Shown here: positions 51,201 through 60,614 of the stretch, one piece after another
How positions within the stretch are numbered: the first letter of the stretch is position 1
Layout: the number at the start of each line of letters is the position of its first letter
The notes under the pieces: generated by a model
Databases searched by the model: none
The model's input: only the letters and a program-made list of their open reading frames with translations
Told to the model about the DNA's origin: nothing
Position numbers and translations under genes: made by a program
Source: Geomonas paludis
GTDB taxonomy: Bacteria > Desulfobacterota > Desulfuromonadia > Geobacterales > Geobacteraceae
Direction: 5' to 3'
Length of the DNA: 64,000 nucleotides
Assembly (NCBI RefSeq): GCF_014193585.1
Contig: NZ_BLXY01000011.1
Location: 1 to 64,000 of the forward strand

Positions 51201-54200
51201 ATGAGCAGGCGATTCTTGCAGCACATCTGCCTCGCCTTTGCCGTCGCCGTCCTCGCCACAGGGGCCGCTACCGCACAGGCTGCACCATACACTGCGCCAG
51301 GCTACACGCCGGATTACTACGAGACACCGAACTGGGCCAATTCCCCCCCGCTGCGTAAGTTCGTGGACACGCTGCCCGGCCTGAACGCAGCGGGTAAAAA
51401 CAACCTCGGCCAGTACCTGCCGGTGGCCATTCCCGACACCACGAGTTACCCCGGATCGGATTACTACGAGCTGGAGCTTGGGGAGTACACGGAGAAGATG
51501 CACTCCGACCTTCCCCCGACCACGCTGCGCGGCTACCGTCAGGTCAACACCACCGACCCGAACGTCAGCTCGTTCCATTACCTCGGGCCGCTGATCATGG
51601 CGACCAAGGACCGGCCGGTCCGCGTCAAGTTCATCAACCGCCTCCCCAACGGCAGCGCCGGCAACCTCTTCCTTCCGGTCGACACCACCGTGATGGGCTC
51701 CGGCGAGGGGCCTAACTGTACCCCGGTCGATCCGGCGGACCCGGCGGGGCCGCAGAACTGCGAGATGTACACCCAAAACCGCGCCGACCTGCACCTGCAC
51801 GGCGGGCGCACCCCCTGGATCAGCGACGGCACGCCGCACCAGTGGATCACGCCGGCGGGCGAGGCCACCTCCTATAAGAAAGGGGTGAGCGTGGTCAACG
51901 TCCCTGACATGTGGTTCAAGGCCGACGGCACCATGATCACCGAGGCGACTTTCCCAGGCTCCGCCTGCGCCGGTTCCACCACCTGCGCCGAGCCGGGAGC
52001 GACCAACGACCCGGGCGATGGCGCCCAGACCTACTACTGGACCAACCAGCAGAGTGCCAGGCTGATGTTCTACCACGACCACTCCATGGGGATCACCCGC
52101 CTCAACGTCTACGCCGGCGAGGCGGCCGGGTACCTGCTGCAGGACGATGTCGAACTGGCGCTGGTGAACGGCGGCACGGTGAACGGCCGCACCTTCAAGG
52201 CGGGAACCATCCCGGCCGACCAGATCCCGCTCATCATCCAGGACAAGACCTTCGTTGACGGTGACCCCGCGAGTCCCACCTACGTCAAGAAGACCGACCC
52301 GCTCTGGAACTGGGGGACGGGCCCCCTGGCAGGAACCCCCAACGCCAAGGGGGTGTACGAGCGCGCTGCCAAGACCGGCGACCTTTGGTGGCCCCACGTC
52401 TACATGCCCGCCGAGAACCCGTTCAACCCCGACCTTTCCGGCATGAGCGGCTTTGGGCGCTGGTTCTACGGTCCCTGGTTCTACCCGGCGACGCCCGTGT
52501 GCGGCGTTGACGGCGCGCAGCTTCCCCTGTGCGTGGCTCAGGGGCCGGTTGCGAACCCCTACTACGACCCTACCTGCGACCCTGCCGTGGCCGGCTTCTG
52601 TCAGCCGCCGCTCATCCCCGGCACCCCCGACACCTCGTGGGGCGCCGAGGCGTTCATGGACACCATGGTGGTCAACGGCACCGCTTACCCGAAGCTGACC
52701 GTGGACCCGAAGCCGTACCGCTTGCGCATCCTGAACGCGGCCCACGACAGGTTCCTCAACCTGCAGCTTTACCAGGCGGACGCCAGCGTCCCGAAGGGAT
52801 GCCCCACCTGCGCCGACCTGACCGAGGTGAAGATGGTCCCGGCTCTCGAGATGCCGGCCTATCCGAACTGGCCTGCTGACGCGAGGGAAGGGGGAGTGCC
52901 CGACCCGGCCCTGCGCGGCCCCGCCTTCATCCAGGTGGGAAGCGAAGGGGGACTTCTCCCCGCGCCGGTGCTGCTGCCGAACCAGCCGGTTTCCTGGAAC
53001 CTCGACCCGACCACCTTCAACTTCGGCAACGTGAACGGCGGCACCCTGATCATGGGACCTGCCGAGCGCGCCGACGTCATCGTCGACTTCTCCAAGTACG
53101 CGGGCAAGACCCTGATCCTGTACAACGACGCGCCCACGGCCTTTCCGGCACTGGTGCCTCAGTACAACTACTACACCGGTGCCCCCGACCGCACCGACAT
53201 GGGGGGCATCGCCGGCACTCCGGTCGGCTTCGGCCCCAACATCCGTACCGTCATGCAGATCACCGTCACCGGCTCGGGCGGCAGCGCCCCCCCCGACGAC
53301 TACAACCCGGCGATGCTGACCGAGCTGCAGAACGCGTTCAAGACCACGCCCACCGAGGCGGGGGCCTTCTCGCTTTCCCAGGAGCCGGTCATTGTGGGTC
53401 AGACGGCCTACAACCAGACCTACAACAAGCTCTTCCCGGCCAACTGGCCCACCTGGGGCGTTTCGAGGATCACCGACACTTCTATCAGCTTCAAACAGCC
53501 CGACGGCACCCTGATGGAAAACTTCGCCATGAAACCCAAGGCGATCCACGACGAGATGGGGGCGTCCTTCGACGAGTTCGGCCGCATGGCGGCGAAGCTC
53601 GGCCTGGAACTCCCGTTCACCAACGCGGGCAACGCCAACTTCGTGCTGCAGAACTACGCCGACCCGGTCACCGAGCAGCTCACCCCGGGAGGCATCCAGG
53701 TCTGGAAGATCTCCCACAACGGGGTCGACACGCACCCGGTACACTTCCACCTGTTCGACGTGCAGATCCTTAACCGCGTCTCCTGGGACGGCATCATCAG
53801 GCTCCCCGACGCCAACGAGCTCGGGTGGAAGGACACCATCAGGGTGAGCCCCCTGGAGGACACCATCGTCGCGCTGCGTCCCATCACCCCGCAGGTGCCG
53901 TTCCCGCTGCCGGACAGCGTCCGCCCGCTCAACCCGACGGTTCCTATCGGCTCCGACATGGGCTTCTCCCAGTCGAACCCGAAGGACGGCGGCAACCTCG
54001 GCGGCGCCATGGTCAACCAGCTGTACAACTTCGGACACGAGTACGTCTGGCATTGCCACATCCTGAGCCACGAGGAAAACGACATGATGCGTTCCATGTC
54101 GTTCCTGGTGCCGCCGCTGGCGCCGGCAACCCTCACCGCCGCCAACAACGGCCCCAATGTCGATCTCTCCTTCAAGGACAACTCGGCCAGCGAGTCGAGC

Positions 54201-56411
54201 TTCGAGGTGCAGATCAGCAACGACCCGACCTTCCAGGCCGGGGTGTCCACCCGGGTGGTTGCCGCCAGCGTACCCGCGGCGAAGTTCGGCGATACCATGA
54301 CGCTTTCGGTGGATCCTGCGCTGGGTAGCTACTACCGGGTGCAGGCGCTCGACGACTACACCCCGACCACCCCCCCGAGCTACCGGCCCGAATGGCAGGC
54401 GGCCACCAGCCGTTCCTCCTGGTCCAACATCGCCACGGTGGCGGCGATTCCGATCGCCCTCTCTTCGCCCGCCTCCCTGGCCTTCGGCGACCAGCCGTAC
54501 GGATCGGTGAGCGCGGCCAAGACCATCACGCTTACTAACGGGGGCAGGTCCGACCTGACCGTCACCTCGGCCGCCCTGGCTGGCGCGAACCCCGGGGAGT
54601 TCGCGGTCACCGCCAACAACTGTGTCGCTACGCTGGCACCCGCGGCAGGCTGCAGCATAAGCGTCACCTTTAACCCGACCGTGGCGGCCGCGGCTAACGC
54701 CTCGCTCACCATCAACAGCGACGACCCGGCCCGCCCGGCGCTGTCCGTCCCGGTCACCGGTACCGGCATCGCCTCCGCGCTGGCGACCCTCAACCCGCTG
54801 CAGCTGATCTTCGACCCGCAGCTGGTGGCAACGACGAGCGCCGCCAAAACGATCAGCCTCGCCAACACGGGGAACCAGGATCTCGGCGTTTCCGCGATAC
54901 GTCTTACCGGCGGCACCGTCGCCGATTTCAGCGTCACCCACGACTGCCCCGTTACGCTCGTTCCCGCGGCCACCTGCACCATCAGCGTGACCGCCACCCC
55001 GAGCTTCGCCGGGACCGTCCTGGCCGACCTCGCCATCGATACTACGGGCCCGGCGGCCAGCACCGCCATCGTACCTCTGAGCGTCATCGGCACGGCCCCC
55101 ATCGCCGTCGCCAACCCGTCGTCGCTTAATTTCGCCAACCAGTTCGCCAAGAGTGCGAGCGCAGCCAGGCAGGTGGTCATCTCCAACGCAGGCACAGCGC
55201 CTCTCGTCGTAAGCGGCATCGGGTTCGCCGGTGCCAACCCGGGGGACTTCTCCCAGAGCAGCAACTGCGCGAGCGGGCCCATAGCCGTCGGCGCTTCCTG
55301 CACCGTCAACGTCGTCTTCACCCCGCAGGCGATGGGGAACCGCGCCGCCAACCTGGCCGTGGCCACCAGCGACCCTGTGACACCGCTTGTCAACGTGGCG
55401 TTGGCCGGAGCCGGCGTGGCGCCGGTAGGAAGCGTGGCCCCTGCCTCGCTCTCCTACGGCAACGTGCTGGTCAACACCGCCAGCCTGCCGCAGACGGTGA
55501 CCGTGTCCAACCAGAGCTCAACGACTGCGCTGCAGATAAGCGCCATTACCCTGACCGGCACGGACCCGACCCACTTCTCCCTTGCCAGCAGCTGCGGCCC
55601 CACCGTGGCGCCGGGAGGAAGCTGCAGCGTCGCAGTCAGCTTCACCCCGCTTGCCGAGGGGGCGAAGAGTGCCGCGCTCACCGTCGTCAGTAACGATCCC
55701 TTCAACGGGACACCTGCCGGCACCTTCTCCGTTCCCCTGACCGGGCTCGGGACCACCATCACGCTCAGCTCCCAGGCGCTCTACTTCGGCGCCCAGGTGG
55801 TGAACAACAACAGCTCGAAACAGATCGTCTCCATCCTCAATACGAGCGACCTCCCGATGGCGGTCAGCGACATAGCGATGGGCGGGGTTAACCCCGGCGA
55901 TTTCACCCAGACCAACGGCTGCCCTCCCACTCTGGTAGGGGGCGAATCGTGCACCATCAACATCAAGTTCAGACCGACCGCGCCGGGTCCCCGCTCCGCC
56001 ATCCTGTACATCTACGACAGCGCCGCCGGCAGCCCGCAGAGCATACCTATCAGCGGCACCGGCATGAGCGGGCCCGCGGCAGGGGTCAACCCTACCTCGA
56101 TCAACTTCGGCAGCGTGACCCGCGGCTCGGCCAGTGCGCCGCAGACCATCACCCTCACTTCCACCGGGGGGGTCCCCCTGCTGGTCAGCAGCATCTCCCT
56201 CAGCGGGACCGCTGCGGCCGACTTCACGCTGGTCAACAACGACTGCCCGATTGGCGGCGCCGGGCTCGCCGCAGGGGCAAGCTGCACCGTAAGCGTCAGC
56301 TTCGCACCTTCCAGGACCACCGGCACCCGCAACGCCTGGGTGAGCTTCACCGATAACGCCAACAACAACACCAGCACCCAGAGCGTCACGCTGGTAGGCG
56401 TGGCCCAGTAG
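51201..56411 (+). CDS. Giant secreted multicopper oxidase with ASH-type repeats
   Basis: This 1736-residue exported protein has a signal peptide ending near TAQAAPY. The oxidase part (about 40-970) carries all four copper motifs: DLHLHGG (about 195), FYHDHSMG (about 290), HPVHFHLF (about 844) and HCHILSHEENDMM (about 951). Type 1, 2 and 3 copper sites are therefore predicted. A fibronectin-III-like segment follows. Then come six repeats of about 105 residues of the ASPM-SPD-2-Hydin/choice-of-anchor-D kind, each with a cysteine pair about ten residues apart. The start at 51201 follows AGGAGGAG. The oxidase part recalls Geobacter OmpB-type metal oxidases; the repeat tail makes it far longer than a typical CopA-like protein. 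The role in metal oxidation or reduction is inference. Confidence 0.88.
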   Translation: MSRRFLQHICLAFAVAVLATGAATAQAAPYTAPGYTPDYYETPNWANSPPLRKFVDTLPGLNAAGKNNLGQYLPVAIPDTTSYPGSDYYELELGEYTEKMHSDLPPTTLRGYRQVNTTDPNVSSFHYLGPLIMATKDRPVRVKFINRLPNGSAGNLFLPVDTTVMGSGEGPNCTPVDPADPAGPQNCEMYTQNRADLHLHGGRTPWISDGTPHQWITPAGEATSYKKGVSVVNVPDMWFKADGTMITEATFPGSACAGSTTCAEPGATNDPGDGAQTYYWTNQQSARLMFYHDHSMGITRLNVYAGEAAGYLLQDDVELALVNGGTVNGRTFKAGTIPADQIPLIIQDKTFVDGDPASPTYVKKTDPLWNWGTGPLAGTPNAKGVYERAAKTGDLWWPHVYMPAENPFNPDLSGMSGFGRWFYGPWFYPATPVCGVDGAQLPLCVAQGPVANPYYDPTCDPAVAGFCQPPLIPGTPDTSWGAEAFMDTMVVNGTAYPKLTVDPKPYRLRILNAAHDRFLNLQLYQADASVPKGCPTCADLTEVKMVPALEMPAYPNWPADAREGGVPDPALRGPAFIQVGSEGGLLPAPVLLPNQPVSWNLDPTTFNFGNVNGGTLIMGPAERADVIVDFSKYAGKTLILYNDAPTAFPALVPQYNYYTGAPDRTDMGGIAGTPVGFGPNIRTVMQITVTGSGGSAPPDDYNPAMLTELQNAFKTTPTEAGAFSLSQEPVIVGQTAYNQTYNKLFPANWPTWGVSRITDTSISFKQPDGTLMENFAMKPKAIHDEMGASFDEFGRMAAKLGLELPFTNAGNANFVLQNYADPVTEQLTPGGIQVWKISHNGVDTHPVHFHLFDVQILNRVSWDGIIRLPDANELGWKDTIRVSPLEDTIVALRPITPQVPFPLPDSVRPLNPTVPIGSDMGFSQSNPKDGGNLGGAMVNQLYNFGHEYVWHCHILSHEENDMMRSMSFLVPPLAPATLTAANNGPNVDLSFKDNSASESSFEVQISNDPTFQAGVSTRVVAASVPAAKFGDTMTLSVDPALGSYYRVQALDDYTPTTPPSYRPEWQAATSRSSWSNIATVAAIPIALSSPASLAFGDQPYGSVSAAKTITLTNGGRSDLTVTSAALAGANPGEFAVTANNCVATLAPAAGCSISVTFNPTVAAAANASLTINSDDPARPALSVPVTGTGIASALATLNPLQLIFDPQLVATTSAAKTISLANTGNQDLGVSAIRLTGGTVADFSVTHDCPVTLVPAATCTISVTATPSFAGTVLADLAIDTTGPAASTAIVPLSVIGTAPIAVANPSSLNFANQFAKSASAARQVVISNAGTAPLVVSGIGFAGANPGDFSQSSNCASGPIAVGASCTVNVVFTPQAMGNRAANLAVATSDPVTPLVNVALAGAGVAPVGSVAPASLSYGNVLVNTASLPQTVTVSNQSSTTALQISAITLTGTDPTHFSLASSCGPTVAPGGSCSVAVSFTPLAEGAKSAALTVVSNDPFNGTPAGTFSVPLTGLGTTITLSSQALYFGAQVVNNNSSKQIVSILNTSDLPMAVSDIAMGGVNPGDFTQTNGCPPTLVGGESCTINIKFRPTAPGPRSAILYIYDSAAGSPQSIPISGTGMSGPAAGVNPTSINFGSVTRGSASAPQTITLTSTGGVPLLVSSISLSGTAAADFTLVNNDCPIGGAGLAAGASCTVSVSFAPSRTTGTRNAWVSFTDNANNNTSTQSVTLVGVAQ

Positions 56412-56425
56412 TACGGTACCCTGAA

Positions 56426-56452
56426 CCGGGGAGGGGGAAAACCCCTCCCCGG
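56426..56452 (+). terminator. Hairpin after the multicopper oxidase gene
   Basis: CCGGGGAGGGG (56426-56436) and CCCCTCCCCGG (56442-56452) form a perfect 11-bp stem with a five-base loop. There is no T tract, so it may only attenuate, leaving some readthrough into the cohesin-dockerin gene. Confidence 0.5.
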
Positions 56453-56512
56453 ACTTCCGTCGGCCCGGCCGTATCACCGGGAACTCGACGACTTCTTCCC
56501 TGCGAGGTCCTC

Positions 56513-57835
56513 ATGTGCCAGCGTCTTTTGCTACGGGGAGCGCTCCTTTGCTCCCTCATGCTTTGCATTCCGCTTCTCCTACCACAGCAGTCAGCCGCCG
56601 CCTCGGTGCTCTCGCTGGACCCTGCCGGAAACGGCTCATTCGTACTTCACGGCAAGGCGTTCACCAACGTCGCGGGCATCGACCTCGCCATCACCTACGA
56701 CAGTTCGAAGCTCTCGAACCCGCGCCTGACCCAGGGGCCGCTCGCCAGGGGCGCCGTCACCGCGCTCAACCGCAACGCCCCCGGCACATTAGTGGTATCG
56801 ATCATCGGTGCCCCAGCCATCACTGGAAACGGCAAGATCGCCACCGTTGCCTTCGATCAGCAAGGCGAAGACACGGGGCAAATCAGTGTCAGGGGGAGCA
56901 TCATCGACACGCTGGGACTGAAACAACCGGTGCTGCTCTATGCCGGAAGCACCGTCGACACCGTACCGCCGGCCACCTCAACCGTCGCGGCCGCTCCTAC
57001 CGCTCCGGCCGCGACCTCCGATCAGGCCGGGGGCGGTGCAAACGGCGCAGTCGTCGACTCCGCCGCGGTTCCCGCCCGAATCGGCCTGGCCAGGCTCATC
57101 GGCGGGAGCGTCTCGCCTCCCGCAGCCGAAGCGCCTGCCGTCTCCGGGGGAATGGAGAATCGCGACCGCGCCGGCCAGGAGGGGGGCGCGTCGACCGAAC
57201 CGGCGGAGATCCAGCAGCCCTCAACCGTCAGCCGAACCCAGGACGAGCAAGCTCCCGTGGTTCCCGTCCAGGCCGAAGCGGAACAGGCTGCCAGTTCCGC
57301 ATCCGTGGCACCCCAAGAGGTGCCAAGCGTACTGGAACGCTTCCGCACCTTCACCGGTCAAAGGAGCGCCGCCGGTTTTATCTCGCTCTTTGCCCAAGGG
57401 GAGCACCCCTGTTTTCACCAGGACCCGCCCATCGGGATCAGCACCCCCGGCTCCGTCCTTGCCCTGACCATCCCACGCAATGGAGACAAGGCGCCCAACT
57501 TCGCCTTCCAGGGGTGCCAGGCGCTTTCCTTCCGGGCAGGGGAGGGGGGCTGGGTCCTCGAGGTAAAACCTGATTCTGGTGCGGAAAGCGCCACTGTCGT
57601 CATGCTCCTTGGCGCGATCAAGCAATGTCCCCTCACCCTGGCGCCGGCCGCGGACGTGGATCTTGACGGCTCTGGGAAGGTGACCGAGGCCGATTTCGAG
57701 GCTTACCTGCAAAAGGCCAAAGGGGAAGCGGCGATCAAGAGGCGCGACCTTAACAACGACGGGCGCCTGGATTACCACGACGACTACATCTTCACCGCCA
57801 ACTACCTTGCCGCAGGCAAAAAGGTATCTAAATGA
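56513..57835 (+). CDS. Exported protein with cohesin-like and dockerin-like domains
   Basis: This 440-residue protein has a signal peptide (core LLCSLMLCIPLLL, cleaved near QSAAAS). A cohesin-like beta-sandwich follows (about 32-145, with VAGIDLAITYDSSKL and GKIATVAFD). A Pro/Ala/Ser/Gln-rich linker of some 130 residues joins it to a beta-rich middle. The C-terminal dockerin-like pair of EF-hand loops is DVDLDGSGKVTEADFEAYL and RDLNNDGRLDYHDDY. Having both halves of a cohesin-dockerin pair in one chain would allow head-to-tail assembly. It begins 101 bases after the multicopper oxidase and has its own terminator-like separation, so co-transcription is uncertain. The oxygen ligands of the EF-hands are intact. 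Confidence 0.8.
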   Translation: MCQRLLLRGALLCSLMLCIPLLLPQQSAAASVLSLDPAGNGSFVLHGKAFTNVAGIDLAITYDSSKLSNPRLTQGPLARGAVTALNRNAPGTLVVSIIGAPAITGNGKIATVAFDQQGEDTGQISVRGSIIDTLGLKQPVLLYAGSTVDTVPPATSTVAAAPTAPAATSDQAGGGANGAVVDSAAVPARIGLARLIGGSVSPPAAEAPAVSGGMENRDRAGQEGGASTEPAEIQQPSTVSRTQDEQAPVVPVQAEAEQAASSASVAPQEVPSVLERFRTFTGQRSAAGFISLFAQGEHPCFHQDPPIGISTPGSVLALTIPRNGDKAPNFAFQGCQALSFRAGEGGWVLEVKPDSGAESATVVMLLGAIKQCPLTLAPAADVDLDGSGKVTEADFEAYLQKAKGEAAIKRRDLNNDGRLDYHDDYIFTANYLAAGKKVSK

Positions 57836-57947
57836 TCCGTATAGTGGGTCCCCCGCGAAAACGGAGGGTGACCGATTGTGCCGCTCGAAACGTTTGAGGG
57901 GCTGAGGCGGGGAAGGGGGATGCGGCATACCCGTTGTTTTGCATTCT

Positions 57948-57976
57948 TTGACAACAAACGGGAAGCAGACTATACT
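57948..57976 (+). promoter_or_regulatory. Sigma-70 promoter of the PAS-GGDEF gene
   Basis: A perfect TTGACA (57948-57953), 17 bases, then TATACT (57971-57976), one mismatch from consensus. The start codon is about 50 bases beyond the expected transcription start. This is the best promoter in the window. Confidence 0.82.
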
Positions 57977-58034
57977 CATTAGCCAGTTTGCCTCTCTTCT
58001 TTAATCTCATGTCATCAGGCAAGGAGTCCGGCCC

Positions 58035-58937
58035 GTGGATCTAAGCAACCAGTCGTTCAGAAAGATCATCGATGATTTGCGTGATGGTCTTTACATCGTC
58101 GACAACGAAAGGAGGATAGTCTTCTGGAACCACGCCGCGGAAAGGATCTCCGGGTACAGTGCTGACGAGGTGCTCGGCAAGCCGTGCGCCGACAACATCC
58201 TCTGTCATGTCGACGACGTCGGCCTCAACCTCTGTTGCAGCGAATGCCCCCTCGCCTCGACCATCGACACCGGTACTCCCCACGATGCCCAGGTGTTTCT
58301 GCACCACAAGAACGGGCACCGGGTCCCGGTGCTGGTGCGCGTCATCCCGCTCACCGATGAAACCGGCAAGGTGATAGGCGGCGTGGAGATGTTCTCGGAC
58401 AACAGCGGTCAGGTTCACAACGACGAACGGCTCCTGGAACTGGAAAAACTTGCTTTGCTGGACGGCCTCACCCAGCTGGCCAATCGCCGTTACCTGGACC
58501 GCGAACTCGAGTCCCGCCTCGAGGAACTGCATCGCTACGACATCCCCTTCGGCATCCTCTTCATGGACCTGGACGACTTCAAGAAGATCAACGACCGTTA
58601 CGGGCACGAGACCGGAGACCGCGTGCTGCAGTTCGTTTCCGGCACCTTGAGCGCCAACTCCCGTCCCTTCGACCTCTACGGCCGCTGGGGAGGGGAAGAA
58701 TTCGTCGGTATCATCCGCAACGTCAACGCTGCGAACCTGAAACACATGGGGCACCGCCTGCGCCGCCTGGTGGAGAAATCGTTCGTGCTGGTGGAAGAGG
58801 AAGCGCTGCGCGTCACCATCTCCATCGGCGCGACCATGGCCGTGAAAAACGACACCGTGCAGACGCTCCTGGCGCGCGCCGATGGACTCATGTACCAGAG
58901 CAAGGCCGCCGGCAAGAACCGGCTCACCATCGGTTGA
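58035..58937 (+). CDS. PAS-GGDEF diguanylate cyclase
   Basis: This 300-residue soluble cyclase has an N-terminal PAS domain (about 8-125, with GLYIVDNERRIVFWNHAAERISGYS) and a GGDEF domain (about 145-300). The active site is WGGEEF, and an RxxD inhibitory site (RPFD) lies five residues before it. The PAS domain contains a Cys-rich stretch (CADNILCHV and NLCCSECPL). This could bind a metal or iron-sulfur cofactor or sense redox state, and it is common in PAS-GGDEF proteins of this group. The start is GTG 58035, behind AAGGAGT. It has its own strong promoter. Confidence 0.92.
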   Translation: MDLSNQSFRKIIDDLRDGLYIVDNERRIVFWNHAAERISGYSADEVLGKPCADNILCHVDDVGLNLCCSECPLASTIDTGTPHDAQVFLHHKNGHRVPVLVRVIPLTDETGKVIGGVEMFSDNSGQVHNDERLLELEKLALLDGLTQLANRRYLDRELESRLEELHRYDIPFGILFMDLDDFKKINDRYGHETGDRVLQFVSGTLSANSRPFDLYGRWGGEEFVGIIRNVNAANLKHMGHRLRRLVEKSFVLVEEEALRVTISIGATMAVKNDTVQTLLARADGLMYQSKAAGKNRLTIG

Positions 58938-59123
58938 CCTGCCGGCGTTCCCCGCCGCACTGACCCTACCTGCGCTGGAATCAGAATCCCCCCCGCACGT
59001 TCACCCTCTTTTTGCTCCCCTTACGCCTCCCGTCAACAGCCATTGAAAAAAATGATGGTAGACTCATCTGGCTTGCTTTCCTGCACATTAGCTGTCCAAC
59101 GCCATGAAAAGGAGGAACAAAAA

Positions 59124-60605
59124 ATGGGTGTGAACATCGCCACGAGATGCACTGTCGCCGTTCTTGCCATGTTGGCGGCCACGGCAATCTGGGCCGGCTG
59201 CAGTCACCGCGCCGCCGAGGTGCAACCAGCCCAGCAGGTGGCCGAAGCACCGCTGGACCCTGCCGACGCAGCCATTGATCCGGCGCGTTGGGGCAAGCTG
59301 TACCCGGTTCACTACCAGCAGTGGAAGCTCACCAGCGAGCCGACCCCGGCCGGCCTCAGCAAGTACAAGCGCGGCTACGACGTCGGCGAGGAAAGGCGTG
59401 ACAAGCTGGACGAATACCCCTTCCTGGCGCTTTTGTACAACGGCTGGGGCTTCGGTGCGGAATACAACGAGCCGCGCGGGCACTACTACATGGTGCAGGA
59501 CCAGCTCGAAGTCGATCCCGGCCGGATCAAGGCCGGCGGCGCCTGCCTCACCTGCAAGACTCCCTATGCCCCCAAGCTCGCCAAGGAGATGGGACCGGCC
59601 TACTTCTCCACCCCGTACAAGGAGGTGTTGGCGCGTCTGCCCAAGGCGAACCAGACCCTCGGGGTCGCCTGCATCGACTGCCACGACAACAAGGGGATGG
59701 CCCTGCGCATCTCGCGCGGCTTTACCCTGGGCAAGGCGCTGAGAGATATCGGCCTGGACCAGGACAAGCTGACCCGTGAGCAGAAGCGCACCTTCGTCTG
59801 CGCCCAGTGCCACGTCACCTACATCATCCCGAAGGACAAGGAGATGCATTCCACGGACGTCTTCTTCCCCTGGGGCGGCAGCAGGGAAGGGCACATCACC
59901 ATCGAGAACATCATCAAGCAGATCAAGAGTTCGCCCGCGCACGGGGAGTGGGTCCAGGCGGTGACCGGGTTCAAAATGGCCTTCATTCGCCATCCCGAGT
60001 ACGAGTTCTACTCCAATCAAAGCCCCCATTACCTCGCCGGGGTGACCTGTGCCGACTGTCACATGCCGATGATGACCTCCAACAACGAGGAGTTGACCGA
60101 CCACAGGATCATGAGCCCGCTCAAGGGGAGCATGTCCGCCTGCGCCGCCTGCCACAGCGAGACGCCTGCGCAGTTGCGGCAGAAAGTGATCGACATCCAG
60201 GACCGCTTCATCGACCGCTACCTGAAGACCGGCTATGCCGTCGCCGCCGATGCCAAACTCTTCGAGATGGCCAACAAGGCCACGGCCGCCGGCAAGCAGG
60301 TCGACAGGGAACTGTACGGTATGGCCAGGGAGCACTACGAACAGGCATTCTACCGGTTGATCTTCCTCGGCGCGGAGAACTCGACCGGCTTCCACAACCC
60401 GGCCGAGGCGATGCGCGTTATCGAGGATGCGTCGAGCCACGCCGCCGGTGCCGACATGCACCTGCGCCAGCTGCTGGCCAAGGCGGGTGAGCGGGTGCCG
60501 GAAAAGATCGACCTGGAACTGTCCAAGTACACCACCAACCGCGGCGCCAAGAAGCTGCCGTTCAGGAAGGAGCACGAGATCCTGCCACCGACGTTGGTGA
60601 AGTAG
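59124..60605 (+). CDS. nrfA: Pentaheme cytochrome c nitrite reductase, lipoprotein form
   Basis: This 493-residue ammonia-forming nitrite reductase has five heme motifs: the special CLTCK for the catalytic heme, then CIDCH, CAQCH, CADCH and CAACH. Residues of the active site are visible in HPEYEFY (Tyr) and SNQSPH (His). The residue before HPEYE is Arg (FIRHPEYE), where calcium-binding NrfA proteins have Gln in KxQHPEYE. The N-terminus has a lipobox-like AIWAGC, so the protein may be lipid-anchored. No nrfH is adjacent. ATG 59124 follows GGAGGAAC. It reduces nitrite to ammonium in the periplasm or at the outer surface. A close relative such as a multiheme octahaem enzyme is excluded by the heme count. 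Confidence 0.95.
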   Translation: MGVNIATRCTVAVLAMLAATAIWAGCSHRAAEVQPAQQVAEAPLDPADAAIDPARWGKLYPVHYQQWKLTSEPTPAGLSKYKRGYDVGEERRDKLDEYPFLALLYNGWGFGAEYNEPRGHYYMVQDQLEVDPGRIKAGGACLTCKTPYAPKLAKEMGPAYFSTPYKEVLARLPKANQTLGVACIDCHDNKGMALRISRGFTLGKALRDIGLDQDKLTREQKRTFVCAQCHVTYIIPKDKEMHSTDVFFPWGGSREGHITIENIIKQIKSSPAHGEWVQAVTGFKMAFIRHPEYEFYSNQSPHYLAGVTCADCHMPMMTSNNEELTDHRIMSPLKGSMSACAACHSETPAQLRQKVIDIQDRFIDRYLKTGYAVAADAKLFEMANKATAAGKQVDRELYGMAREHYEQAFYRLIFLGAENSTGFHNPAEAMRVIEDASSHAAGADMHLRQLLAKAGERVPEKIDLELSKYTTNRGAKKLPFRKEHEILPPTLVK

Positions 60606-60614
60606 CCGGTAAGA

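Noticed and set aside
50220..54941. Antisense open frame of 1573 codons opposite the FKBP, small peptide and multicopper oxidase genes
   Set aside because: The sense genes have signal peptides, copper motifs and ribosome-binding sites. The antisense translation is low-complexity, His/Gly/Arg-rich and without a recognisable fold, as expected for the shadow of high-GC codon usage.
59080..59098. Sigma-54-like TGGC...TGCA upstream of nrfA
   Set aside because: The GG and GC are 11 bases apart instead of 10, so the spacing is wrong.
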